Origin: JAICMB01 sp035295125
GTDB lineage: Bacteria; Acidobacteriota; Terriglobia; Bryobacterales; Bryobacteraceae
Direction: 5' to 3'
DNA: 64,000 nt
Assembly (NCBI GenBank): GCA_035295125.1
Contig: DATGJP010000107.1
Span: 124,001-188,000, forward strand
Shown here piece by piece: positions 15,877 through 24,623 of this stretch (position 1 is its first letter; each line of letters opens with the position of its first letter). The position numbers and the translations under genes are program-made. The notes beneath the pieces are model-generated. The model did no database searches and was not told where the DNA came from. It worked only from the letters and a program-made list of their open reading frames with translations.

Positions 15877-16930
15877 GCAGCGCGATGTCGCGAGGGGCCG
15901 GCACGGGCAGCGGATCTGTCGCGCGCTGCCGTCTGTCACTGATTTCCGGAGCCAGGTGCAGCCGCACGTCAGGAATCGTCAGCCCGTCTTTACTCACTGC
16001 CTGAATGAACTCGCGTATACCCTGTTCCTGAGCTTTCAGATGTCGATCCACTTCCAGGCTGAAGTTTTCGAGGGTCGAGTACGGCACGGTTGTTTCGCGG
16101 TGGAACAACTCCCCCGTTTGTTCTACGGACCAATGCCGGAGCTTCGCAAGATAACCGACGCGCATCGCTGCGGCGTCCACCAATGAACTGCACTCCCCGA
16201 ATCCAACCTGCTTGTCGGTGGGCACGATGGTCCGTTTGTAGAAGACATCCTCTGGTCCTCGGGCCAACAAAACACTTCCCCGCCGCCCGTTGTTTTCCAG
16301 GTGGAAGAGAGTCACAGGAGGGAATCCCGGCGGCATCTGGGCCACGCCGTCTCCGCAAACACCGCCTCCCGCCCCCGCGCTAGACCCGGCCCCGGCGCCC
16401 GAATCGGTCACGATGAAGCGGTGCGTGACGCCGACTTCGTTCAATATCGCCGTGTACCACCGCTGCGAACGTCGTTCGAAGAGCAAGTTGTTGGCCGCGA
16501 GCCAGACGATGTCTCGCGATTTATCCCCGCGAAGCGCGAAAAGTAGCTCATCGCTGTCTTTGTCTCTTGCCGCCAGAATCAGAACAGGGTCGATCCACTT
16601 CTCGGTAAAGGGCTCGAGCAGCCCCGCCGGCACCGTGATTCCCGCTTCGATCGCCGCGTCGAAGAGGACCGCCAGAAACGCCACGTCTTCGGTATAAGAT
16701 GACGCGTCTCGTAACACCGCTGCCGACCGGAACTCCTCGATCAGAAGCCGGTCGAATTCATCGGAGTGCAACCTGCCCGCGAGGTAAACGCCCCAGGCTT
16801 TATCCGCCAATTGAGGCGAGCCCATGAGGCGCCGGGCATGCTCCATTTCCTGCGCCGCGTCCGGCGCCTGCTGCCCTGCAAGACCGGCAGACGCAATTAC
16901 AAGAGCGACGATACCGCCTGGAAACCGCAT
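15851..16930 (-). CDS. Exported protein of unknown function
   Basis: A 359-residue protein with a signal peptide (MRFPGGIVALVIASAGLAGQ). The mature part is alpha-helical with a HEAT-like flavour around LADKAWGVYLAGRLHSDEFD, and a low-complexity stretch of Ser/Gly/Ala (GAGAGSSAGAGGG) near the middle. No catalytic motif was recognised. The ATG at 16930 is used; the longer start at 16942 would be TTG. It lies 91 bp downstream of the second ADOP permease on the same strand and overlaps the convergent first one by 26 bp, so it is boxed in by the two permeases and might serve one of them. Confidence 0.6.
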   Translation of the reverse strand: MRFPGGIVALVIASAGLAGQQAPDAAQEMEHARRLMGSPQLADKAWGVYLAGRLHSDEFDRLLIEEFRSAAVLRDASSYTEDVAFLAVLFDAAIEAGITVPAGLLEPFTEKWIDPVLILAARDKDSDELLFALRGDKSRDIVWLAANNLLFERRSQRWYTAILNEVGVTHRFIVTDSGAGAGSSAGAGGGVCGDGVAQMPPGFPPVTLFHLENNGRRGSVLLARGPEDVFYKRTIVPTDKQVGFGECSSLVDAAAMRVGYLAKLRHWSVEQTGELFHRETTVPYSTLENFSLEVDRHLKAQEQGIREFIQAVSKDGLTIPDVRLHLAPEISDRRQRATDPLPVPAPRDIALLTPSAAQP

Positions 16931-17020
16931 TCCTGATCTCAAGTCTAGCCAAGTACAGGTTTGATGAGCAGAGCGTCCCCGGCGGCGCCGGGTTGATGGT
17001 CTCGCGCGGATTAATGGCGA

Positions 17021-19474
17021 CTACTCGTAACGCAAAGCGACGATGGGATCAACCCTCGTGGCGCGGTAAGCCGGCAATAACGTGGCAATCGCAGCCACCA
17101 CGATTACGAGCGCGGGCACGCCCGCGAAAGTCAGCGGGTCCACCGCTTTGACTTCGTAAAGCAGGCTCGAAAGCAAACGCACCATGCCAAATGCCGACGC
17201 CAGTCCGATCACCGCGCCCAGAGCGACCACCTGAAGGCTCTCGCGCAGCACCAGGCCGACAATGCCGCCGCGGCCTGCTCCCAAAGCAAGACGCAGTCCG
17301 AGCTCGTGTGTCCGCTGCGCCACCTCGTAAGCCAATACGCCGTAAATTCCCACCATCGCCAGCACCAGCGCCACGCAAGCGAATATTCCGACCAGCAGAA
17401 CATTGAATCGGGGTTGCCAGGTGGCGTTGTAGATGGTGTGTTCCATCGTCTGCACTTCGGAGACAGAGAGCGTGCGGTCGATTCGCCAGATGGCCTGCTC
17501 GATCGGACGCGCCAGGGAGACCGGATCGCCGTCCGTCCGCACCACCAGCGTCATATATGAGAACCAGGGGCTCTTCTGGGTTACCAGCGGTGTCTGCGCA
17601 TAGGGCAGGTACACCTCGTCCTGTACCGGCTCGGCCCAGCTCGACTGTTTTACGTCCTTGATCACGCCTACAACCGCGAGCCATTTCAGTTTGCCACGCA
17701 GATCGCCAACAGCCACGCGCTTGCCCAGCGGGGTTTCCCCAGGCCACTCGTGTCGTGCAAACGTTTCGTTAATAATCGCCACTCCCGGCGATTCCTGCCC
17801 ATCTTGTGCCGTGAAATCGCGGCCTGCGGCGATGGGAATGCGCATGGTGGCAAAGTAGTTGGGCCGCGCAACGCGATACACGGCGGATTTGTCCTGGCCG
17901 GGACGTGGAAGTGGCCTGCCTTCGATGGCTACCGGCATGCCCCAGACGTCACCGGCGAGCGGAAGATGATTCACCATACTCGCCGAACGAACGCCCGGCA
18001 GCGCCTCGACGCTGCTGATGACGCTGTTGTACAGAACTTCGCGTGATACGCCCAGGTAGTTGGGATGGCCGGCAACCGAGATCACCATCGTGACCACATT
18101 CCGGGGATTGAAGCCCCCATCGATCGATTGCAGCCGCAGAAAACTCCGCATCAGAAGACCGGCGCCAATCAGAAGTACGATGGCAACGGCGATTTCGGCG
18201 ACGATCAAACTGCGGCGGGTCGCTGCGCCTCGCGCGCCTCCGGCAAAGGACCGGCCGCCTTCCTTTAATGTCTCGTTTACTTCGGACCTTGAGGCTATGA
18301 CGGCCGGCGCCAAGCCAAATCCAATACCGGTCGCCAACGAAAGCAGGAACGTAAAGAGCAGCACGGGCATGTCGATGCCGATCTCATTCGCACGCGGCAG
18401 CCGCAACGAGTGAGCCCCCGCGTCGGGCGCCAGCATGAGCTGTAGTGTATGGGTGCCCCAGACTGCGAGCACCAGTCCCAATGCTCCGCCCACGAGTGCA
18501 AGCATTACGCTCTCAGTCAGAAGTTGGCGGACAATCCGGGCCCGGCGTGCGCCCAGCGATACACGAATGGCGATTTCGCGGCTCCGGGCGGTGGCGCGGG
18601 CGAGCGTCAGGTTGGCAACGTTTGCGCAGGCGATCAGCAACACGAACCCGACCGCGAAAAGAATCACCAGAAGCGCCGGACGGATCCGTCCAACTGCTTT
18701 TTCGCGGAGATCGTCGGCGCGGATCGTCAGGCCCGTGTCGGTTTGAGGGTAAGCTCGCGCCAGGTTGCTGCAGATCCCGTCGATTTCGGCCTGCGCCTCT
18801 GCAAGGGACACGTCGTCACGCAGGCGGCCGAAGATACGTAGGCTCTGGGCCACCCGGTCGGTTGTGCGGTTTGAAAGATCGAGGGGAGCCCACATTTCCG
18901 AATTCGTAATCCAGAAGGGAGCGAAGTGGAACTGGGGCGGCATGACGCCGACAATCGTGTAAGGTTCGCTGTCCAGCAGGATCTTCTGGCCGACGACATC
19001 TGACGCTCCTCCGAAGGTACGCTGCCACAGGTCGTAGCCGATCACTACCACATTGCGGTGTCCCGGCAGGTAGTCATCCGACTGTAGGGCGCGGCCGCGC
19101 ATCGCGGGCACGCCGAGCAGCCGGAACATGTCTTCGCTCATGTGGATTCCGGAAATGCGCTCCGGAACCTCGCGCCCGGTTAGGCTGGCGCCCCAGGCCT
19201 CTGCTGCGCCGACAAAGTCGTAGGATCGCGCCTGCTTACGAATGTCCAGGAAGTCGCCGCCCGCGACCGGTCCGGTGCCTTTCAGCAGCAGGGAGACCAG
19301 TCGTTCTGACCGGTAGTAGGGCAGCGGCTTCAACAGAATCGCATTGACCACGCCGAAGATCGCGGTGTTCGCTCCGATTCCGAGAGCAATCGCCAGCACC
19401 GCGATGATCGTGACAATCCGATTCTGAAACAACACCCGAACCGCATAGCGCGCATCCTGAAGAAGACTCAGCAT
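17021..19474 (-). CDS. Second orphan FtsX/MacB-type permease, ADOP family
   Basis: An 817-residue paralogue of the protein at 13378 with the same order: DARYAVRVLFQNRIVTIIAV at the N-terminus, GIGANTAIFGVVNAILLKPL, a MacB periplasmic domain, ARATARSREIAIRVSLGARR, second periplasmic domain, and QRTHELGLRLALGAGRGGIV, ending PAYRATRVDPIVALRYE. About eight membrane spans. No ATPase or PadR regulator gene is next to it. The two paralogues face each other around the unknown exported protein. The ATG at 19474 places the amphipathic helix at the start, as in its relative. Confidence 0.85.
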   Translation of the reverse strand: MLSLLQDARYAVRVLFQNRIVTIIAVLAIALGIGANTAIFGVVNAILLKPLPYYRSERLVSLLLKGTGPVAGGDFLDIRKQARSYDFVGAAEAWGASLTGREVPERISGIHMSEDMFRLLGVPAMRGRALQSDDYLPGHRNVVVIGYDLWQRTFGGASDVVGQKILLDSEPYTIVGVMPPQFHFAPFWITNSEMWAPLDLSNRTTDRVAQSLRIFGRLRDDVSLAEAQAEIDGICSNLARAYPQTDTGLTIRADDLREKAVGRIRPALLVILFAVGFVLLIACANVANLTLARATARSREIAIRVSLGARRARIVRQLLTESVMLALVGGALGLVLAVWGTHTLQLMLAPDAGAHSLRLPRANEIGIDMPVLLFTFLLSLATGIGFGLAPAVIASRSEVNETLKEGGRSFAGGARGAATRRSLIVAEIAVAIVLLIGAGLLMRSFLRLQSIDGGFNPRNVVTMVISVAGHPNYLGVSREVLYNSVISSVEALPGVRSASMVNHLPLAGDVWGMPVAIEGRPLPRPGQDKSAVYRVARPNYFATMRIPIAAGRDFTAQDGQESPGVAIINETFARHEWPGETPLGKRVAVGDLRGKLKWLAVVGVIKDVKQSSWAEPVQDEVYLPYAQTPLVTQKSPWFSYMTLVVRTDGDPVSLARPIEQAIWRIDRTLSVSEVQTMEHTIYNATWQPRFNVLLVGIFACVALVLAMVGIYGVLAYEVAQRTHELGLRLALGAGRGGIVGLVLRESLQVVALGAVIGLASAFGMVRLLSSLLYEVKAVDPLTFAGVPALVIVVAAIATLLPAYRATRVDPIVALRYE

Positions 19475-19513
19475 GACGTTTGGACGGTACCCCAGTCCTG
19501 CGGTTAGTAAGGG

Positions 19514-19560
19514 GGGATTGATCCCGCGGCGGATTCTTAATCCACCCGGCGCTAAGGCGC
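19514..19560. repeat. Cluster of short palindromes (class II element)
   Basis: GGGAT/ATCCC (19514-19525), GGATT/AATCC (19531-19543) and a GCGC/GCGC pair (19549-19560) follow each other with tiny loops, the same arrangement as at 731-806 and 46319-46394. It fills the gap between the ADOP gene and the M42 peptidase gene and just enters the end of the latter. Confidence 0.5.
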
Positions 19561-20688
19561 AAAATCCCGAATCCGCTGCACCGTATCCCCATCCAGCCGC
19601 TGCAGCACGGCCGTCAATAAATCCACCATCTGATCGAAATCCCGCCGATTCATGATCCCGTTGTGAGCATGTGTATACCGCACCGGCACTACGAGATTAA
19701 CCGTCGGCACCCCGCCATTGCTCTTCTGAATCTCGGCCGAATCGTCGCCGTATCCGGTGACCAGGTCGTACTGCAGCGGAATCGACTTCGCCGCCGCCTG
19801 CTCCTTGACAAACGCCGTGAATTTCCGATTCGGCAGCTCCGAGGAATCGTACAGAAAGATCCCCGGACCCGCACCCAGCCTCACCTGCGATTCCTCCGGA
19901 TGCGCGCGGAACACGTCGCCCGTGACACCCGCCTCCAGCGCGATCCCAATATCAGGCTTGATCGCATCGGTCGCGGTGTGAGCACCGCGCAAACCGATCT
20001 CCTCCTGGGTGGTGATGGCATAGAAGATCTGGTTCGCATGCGGCTGTGTCGCCAGGCGCCGCATCACTTCGACAACAACCGCGCATCCGACACGATCGTC
20101 CCAGCCCTTGCCTAAATAATTCTCGGTCCCATTCAGAATCGCGAACGGGGCATCCGGGACAACCGGATCGCCCGGCGAAACTCCCATCTCGCGGACTTCC
20201 GCCTCCGACCGTGCGCCGACGTCGAGAAACAGGCCATCACGCGGGTAAACACGCGTGCGCTCTTCCGCGGGAACGACATGAATATCCCGAATCCCTGTCA
20301 CAGCCCGCACCGGGCCCTTGCTTCCAATGATCGTCCAGCGTTGATCGACAAGCGCCTGGTCCAGCCACCCGCCGAGCATCTGCATCGTCAAAAGCCCGTT
20401 GGGCGTAATGCGCCGGATCATGCCGCCGAGTTCGTCCATGTGGGCATCAACCATCACGCGCGGACCCTGAGTACCTTGCGTCGCGATAATCGATCCGAGC
20501 CCATCGAACCGCATGGACGCGGCGAACGGCTTCATGGCATCGACCATGAGCTTGCGTACAGGTTCTTCAAAGCCAGGAGGTCCGGGAGCGTCCGCGAGGT
20601 TCTGTAGCAGTTGGGCGATGCGGTCCTGCGCAGGGGCGGACAGAAGCGTCGCAATCGCAATAACAAAAAGTCGAGCGTTACGCGGCAT
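19552..20688 (-). CDS. M42-family metallo-aminopeptidase (exported)
   Basis: A 378-residue co-catalytic zinc peptidase. Motifs in order: VMVDAHMDELGGMIRRI (metal His and Asp), KGWDDRVGCAVVVEVMRR (bridging Asp), TTQEEIGLRGAHT (catalytic Glu-Glu), IALEAGVTGDV (metal Asp/Glu region) and a terminal RYTHAHNGIMNRRDFDQMVD with the last metal His. This is the glutamyl-aminopeptidase/TET-type family, usually cytosolic; here a signal peptide (LFVIAIATLLSAPAQ) suggests export, as in several acidobacterial members. It removes N-terminal residues from peptides. The gene stands alone between a palindrome cluster and a second repeat region. Confidence 0.88.
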   Translation of the reverse strand: MPRNARLFVIAIATLLSAPAQDRIAQLLQNLADAPGPPGFEEPVRKLMVDAMKPFAASMRFDGLGSIIATQGTQGPRVMVDAHMDELGGMIRRITPNGLLTMQMLGGWLDQALVDQRWTIIGSKGPVRAVTGIRDIHVVPAEERTRVYPRDGLFLDVGARSEAEVREMGVSPGDPVVPDAPFAILNGTENYLGKGWDDRVGCAVVVEVMRRLATQPHANQIFYAITTQEEIGLRGAHTATDAIKPDIGIALEAGVTGDVFRAHPEESQVRLGAGPGIFLYDSSELPNRKFTAFVKEQAAAKSIPLQYDLVTGYGDDSAEIQKSNGGVPTVNLVVPVRYTHAHNGIMNRRDFDQMVDLLTAVLQRLDGDTVQRIRDFAP

Positions 20689-20726
20689 AGCGCATGATAC
20701 CGCAGCCCTTGCAGACTGTGGTTGAA

Positions 20727-20850
20727 GTGGCGCAGGCTGAACGCCTGGATGAATGCATGCCCCACCTTGGCTCGCAACCTGTTGACCCCTAAAGGTGGTG
20801 CAAGGCGGTTTCGGCTCCGCATGCCGCTCTCAAAGATTTCCGCCACGGGC
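20727..20850. repeat. Diverged class I palindromic element region
   Basis: The left end GTGGCGCAGGCTGAACGCCTG (first 20 bases at 20727-20746) has the inverted pair CAGGC/GCCTG and the same opening as the copy at 3313. Further along, AAGGCGGTTTCGGCTCCGC and a terminal CCGCCAC resemble the right end. It occupies the gap between the M42 peptidase and the next gene and has no coding capacity. Confidence 0.5.
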
Positions 20851-20864
20851 AGCGAGGCTATAAG

Positions 20865-21341
20865 CTATTCACGCGACCGCGTATAAACGAACTTCACCTG
20901 CCCTCCCGTCGCCAATAGCAACTGTTGTCCATTCGCGCTATCCCGAATCGTCCAGGCATCGAACCTCCGGACCTCTGGTGCGGCGCCCTTCTCATAGTTA
21001 AACCGCGCATTGCAGTTGTCCTTGCTCGACACGTGCCCGCCCTCATAATGGAAGACAACCGCGTTGCCCTCAAACGTGACATGCCCCGCGCGCGTGATGA
21101 AGATCGTCGACGTGCAGTTATACATGGATTGCTGAATTAGACCCGAGTCCTTGAAACTGCCGTCGCCATAGATCTCCATCTTGACCGACGAACCGCTCGG
21201 ACGCGCAAACGACCCCGTCGCCCGATTCTGGTACTGGGTGGCCCGGGTTTCCGTGTAGCCCCACACTCCAATCACGGCAGCCGGAGGAGCGGCTTCTTGC
21301 GCATAACAGGCCAAAGTAAACAGAAAGATCAGCTTCCTCAT
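20865..21341 (-). CDS. Small exported protein of unknown function
   Basis: A 158-residue protein with a signal peptide (MRKLIFLFTLACYAQEAAPP). The mature part reads as a compact beta-rich domain: VIGVWGYTETRATQYQNRAT, a GDGSFKDSG turn, then GHVTFEGNAVVFHYEGGHV and a C-terminal WTIRDSANGQQLLLATGGQV strand. Two Cys (in YNCTSTI and DNCNARF) may form a disulfide. The pattern recalls small acidobacterial secreted domains that score 'excess' phenotype, but I cannot name a family. It is divergent from the gene at 21433, with 91 bp between. Confidence 0.6.
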   Translation of the reverse strand: MRKLIFLFTLACYAQEAAPPAAVIGVWGYTETRATQYQNRATGSFARPSGSSVKMEIYGDGSFKDSGLIQQSMYNCTSTIFITRAGHVTFEGNAVVFHYEGGHVSSKDNCNARFNYEKGAAPEVRRFDAWTIRDSANGQQLLLATGGQVKFVYTRSRE

Positions 21342-21432
21342 AACCCGTAACGCGTGAAACCGGCGCAGGGAGGCTCAAAATCTCGATGGCACCCCGTAGG
21401 GAAAAACAAGCCCCTGCGAGTCTTAGGGTTGT

Positions 21433-22392
21433 ATGCGGTTAATTCACTGGTCCGGTTTCCTGGCTGGGCTGGTGTTTCCATTCATAATCCACGGCCAGTC
21501 GCTCGTGGGCGCTGGTTACTTGGACCCCGGCGCGATTCAGGTTGCGCCGGGTCAGGTTTTGACCCTGTTTACGACAGGGCTTTCAACGATGCTGAGCAGC
21601 GGGCGAACCGCAGCGCAAACCGTCCCGCTGCCCGGTACTTTGGCGGGCATATCCGTATCACTGCACCAGACCAATCCCGAAACGCGCCGTTCTCTTCCGC
21701 TTTTCGCGATCACGCAGTTCAATCACTGCGGCGCAGGTGAAGCGCCCTCGCCGGCCTGCGTGGTGACGGGCATCACGGTCCAGATCCCATTCGATATTTC
21801 GGTGCCGAACTCTCTCATATTCATTGCACCGAACAGCCAGGGAAGTTCCGAAATTCGCGTCGACGAAAACGGCAACGAAGGGCCGGGTTTTTCCGTCGTT
21901 CCTGTTGCAACACAGGTTCACGTTTTGAAATCTTGTGACATTAACGGGTCGACATATGGCAGCAACGTCTGTTACCCGCTCGTAACACATCTGGACGGAA
22001 GTCCGGTGCTGCAGGCGCCTCGCGCTCCGAATGGCGCTGCGCTAACCTTCAGCGAAGCTAATCCGGGCGAAGTGCTGGTGCTCTATGCGTACGGGATGGG
22101 GCAGGTGACGACCGACACGCCGGCCGCCGTAACTGGTGCGACGATGCAGTATGACTATCGCGCGAACACCGCGCCGTCGATGCCGCTCAGTGGAACATCC
22201 CCTCTTTTTGCGGGACTCACGCCCGGACAAATCGGTTTGTACCAGATCAATTTCGTCGTTCCGCAACCGCCGGCGGGAACCGCTCCGTGCGGAACCGGCG
22301 TGCAATCGAACCTCACCGTCAGTGTTGCCGTCGGCGATACTTATGACGGCGCGGCGATCTGCGTGAATACCGGCGCAGCGCCTGCACCATGA
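21433..22392 (+). CDS. Secreted protein resembling the Solibacter C-terminal family (TIGR03437-like)
   Basis: A 319-residue exported protein, signal peptide MRLIHWSGFLAGLVFPFIIHG. Two similar halves are visible: IQVAPGQVLTLFTTGLSTML and later NPGEVLVLYAYGMGQV, each followed by a region ending in a VQIPFDISV or INFVVPQPP stretch. That 'APGELVTLFGTGLG ... QINFVVP' pattern is characteristic of the repeated C-terminal domain named for Solibacter. Here the domain makes up the whole protein. Function is unknown; it may be a surface or adhesion module. Its stop overlaps the start of the ECF sigma gene (ATGA, 22389-22392), so it leads the sigma/receptor operon. Confidence 0.7.
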   Translation: MRLIHWSGFLAGLVFPFIIHGQSLVGAGYLDPGAIQVAPGQVLTLFTTGLSTMLSSGRTAAQTVPLPGTLAGISVSLHQTNPETRRSLPLFAITQFNHCGAGEAPSPACVVTGITVQIPFDISVPNSLIFIAPNSQGSSEIRVDENGNEGPGFSVVPVATQVHVLKSCDINGSTYGSNVCYPLVTHLDGSPVLQAPRAPNGAALTFSEANPGEVLVLYAYGMGQVTTDTPAAVTGATMQYDYRANTAPSMPLSGTSPLFAGLTPGQIGLYQINFVVPQPPAGTAPCGTGVQSNLTVSVAVGDTYDGAAICVNTGAAPAP

Positions 22393-22955
22393 TGTCCCGT
22401 TTCCCAGGTGCCGCTGTGGAAAGAGCCGACTCTCAACGAGTGCGGGAAGCATCGGCCAAGCCGACATGTGAGGAGGAGGTCTCTCGTCTCTTCGAAGAGG
22501 CGCGGGACGACGTTTATCGCTACCTGTTGACCCTGGGGCTGTACCCTCCCCAGGCGCAGGAGGCAGCACAGGAAGTTTTCCTGAAGCTCTACGTGGAGCT
22601 GAAAAAAGGAGGGCAGATCGAGAATGTGCGGGCTTGGATCTTCAGGGTTGCGCACAACCACGGTGTTCGGTTGCGCAGCCGAGAAGACCTGATCCGCCCG
22701 TTCGATCCCGAGGTCGAGATCGACTTTCCGGATGTGAAGGAGAACCCGGAGCGCAGCATGCTGGAACGAGAGCGCTGGACGCGCTTCCATGAGGCCGTCG
22801 ACAACCTGTCGCCGCAACAGCGAAACTGCCTCTATCTTCGTGCGGAGGGATTCCGGTACCGCGAGATCGCGGAGATTCTGGAGATCAGCGACTCCTCGGT
22901 CAGTGAGTTTTTACGCCGCGCCATCGGCCGGCTTCGAAAGGCGTTGCATGTTTAG
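22389..22955 (+). CDS. ECF-type RNA polymerase sigma factor
   Basis: A 188-residue factor. Region 2 is at about 30-95 (SRLFEEARDDVYRYLLTLGL, then EAAQEVFLKLYVEL and NVRAWIFRVAHN), and region 4 is at about 130-185 (NLSPQQRNCLYLRAEGFRYR, EIAEILEISDSSVSEFLRRA). It probably directs transcription of its own operon, which includes a zinc-binding anti-sigma factor and an Oar-type outer-membrane receptor, an arrangement comparable to FecI/FecR/FecA. The last codons overlap the start of the anti-sigma gene at 22948. Confidence 0.9.
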   Translation: MMSRFPGAAVERADSQRVREASAKPTCEEEVSRLFEEARDDVYRYLLTLGLYPPQAQEAAQEVFLKLYVELKKGGQIENVRAWIFRVAHNHGVRLRSREDLIRPFDPEVEIDFPDVKENPERSMLERERWTRFHEAVDNLSPQQRNCLYLRAEGFRYREIAEILEISDSSVSEFLRRAIGRLRKALHV

Positions 22956-24621
22956 TTGGGGAAACCATCCGGACGAAGATCATCTGATGCGCTTCTGCGA
23001 TGGTGAGTTGCGCGCGCGCGAAGCCTCGCGAGTCGCACGGCATCTGGAAGCATGCTGGGCCTGCCGGACGCAGGTCGAAGACGTGAAGAAGCTCATCGGC
23101 GATTACGTACACTACCGCAAGGATGTTCTGCAGGCGTCGCTTCCTCCTCCGCCCGCACCCTGGAATGACCTCCATCACCAGTTCGCGATCGTTCAACAGC
23201 AGGGGCTCGTTCGCAAGCGATCCCGTGTCGTCAGGCTGTTCCAGGATGTCTTACGTGAACCCAGTGCCTGGATTCTGGCCGCCGCGGCATCGGTGCTGAT
23301 GGCGGTCGGCGTTTACGTGCTCACCGACACGCCGTCCCTACAGGCCGCCGAACTGCTCCAGCGTGCGGTGAAAGCCGAGAAGACGACGGCGACAAAGCAC
23401 ATCGCGAAACAGATTCACGTCCGGACGCTCAATGCCTCATTTAACCGCAGCGCCAATATGCGCAACGCAAAACCAGAGGCCGTTGCGCAGGATGAACCCG
23501 AGGCAATGGTCGCCGCCTTGTTCTCTGCAGCTCACTACAACTGGCAGAATCCACTGAGCGCCGAAGCATTTGCTGCCTGGCGGGATCACCTGCCCGATCG
23601 CCAGGACGAGGTCGACTCAACGCGTGACGATACCCTCGGCGAGGTCTACCAGATTCGCACTTCCAGCGCTAATGCTTATATCAGCGAGGCAACTCTCTTC
23701 CTGCGAAGAGCGGATCTTCATGCCGTGCGCGAGCGGCTTGAATTTCAGGGCCGCGAATGGGTGGAACTGACGGAGGATTTCGGTGATTCGACTCCCGTCA
23801 TTCCTCCGCCGATAGCGCAAGCGCCTCGCGCCGCCATTCCTGCTCCTGCGCTCGAAAAGCCCGCGGCTCCGCAACCCGCGACTCCCGAAGACGAGTTGGA
23901 CGTAATCGCGGCCCTGCACCGTGCAGGCGCCGATTTGGGCGATCCGGTAGATGTAATTCGAAAAGATGATCGCGTGCTTGTAACTGCGGTCGGGCTCGAC
24001 CCCAAACGAACCGCGCAGTTGCGGGCGTCGTTGGCCGGCATGCCGCGTGTCGCCGTGCAATTCTCGGAGGCGCGGCCTGCCGGCCCGGCGCAGCCCGACG
24101 CGGGTACCCCGATCTTCCAGGGACGCCGTTCGTCGCCATGGCAGGACGCCATCACGAAGCAGTTAGGCGGGCCGGTCGATTATCAGTCGTTTGTGGATTC
24201 GCTGCTTGAAAACAGCGAAGCGATGATGGCCAGGGCCCACGCGTTGCGCCGCCTGGCCGAGCGTTTTCCCGTTGGAGTTGAGGCGCAGTTAACGCCAGAG
24301 GGCCAGGCAACGCTCGTTGCTATTCGCAGGGAACACCGTGCAGCGCTGTTCGAACTGTCGCAGCGAATCGACCGCCCCCTTCGTCCGGTGCTGGCTGGAC
24401 TCGGCGTTAGCATGCCAACGGCGCAGACGGCCGTTGAGAGTACATGGCAGGCTCGCGCGCTGCGAGTCTTTGCATCGGCGGAGCAAGTGGACCGCTCGCT
24501 CGGCATGATGTTTGCCGCAGCGGGCAGCGATGCGGTGAAAGACTCGCTTCCGGCGGACCTGGCAGCGGCGTTGGCGCAGTTGGATGCCGGCGCCGCCGCT
24601 CAGGCTAAGGAGAGTCGTTAA
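22948..24621 (+). CDS. Zinc-finger anti-sigma factor with large periplasmic domain
   Basis: A 557-residue membrane protein. The first 40 residues carry the anti-sigma zinc motif HLEACWAC (His32, Cys36, Cys39) after a DEDHLMRFCDGEL segment typical of the ASD fold. A single span lies at about 107-126 (AWILAAAASVLMAVGVYVL). The remaining 430 residues are periplasmic, Ala/Pro-rich around 330-350 and otherwise helical, much longer than usual for this family, so it may sense a ligand or receptor directly. The start at ATG 22948 overlaps the sigma gene by 8 bp; the open frame upstream to 22789 is antiparallel shadow of sigma region 4. Confidence 0.85.
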   Translation: MFSWGNHPDEDHLMRFCDGELRAREASRVARHLEACWACRTQVEDVKKLIGDYVHYRKDVLQASLPPPPAPWNDLHHQFAIVQQQGLVRKRSRVVRLFQDVLREPSAWILAAAASVLMAVGVYVLTDTPSLQAAELLQRAVKAEKTTATKHIAKQIHVRTLNASFNRSANMRNAKPEAVAQDEPEAMVAALFSAAHYNWQNPLSAEAFAAWRDHLPDRQDEVDSTRDDTLGEVYQIRTSSANAYISEATLFLRRADLHAVRERLEFQGREWVELTEDFGDSTPVIPPPIAQAPRAAIPAPALEKPAAPQPATPEDELDVIAALHRAGADLGDPVDVIRKDDRVLVTAVGLDPKRTAQLRASLAGMPRVAVQFSEARPAGPAQPDAGTPIFQGRRSSPWQDAITKQLGGPVDYQSFVDSLLENSEAMMARAHALRRLAERFPVGVEAQLTPEGQATLVAIRREHRAALFELSQRIDRPLRPVLAGLGVSMPTAQTAVESTWQARALRVFASAEQVDRSLGMMFAAAGSDAVKDSLPADLAAALAQLDAGAAAQAKESR

Positions 24622-24623
24622 CA

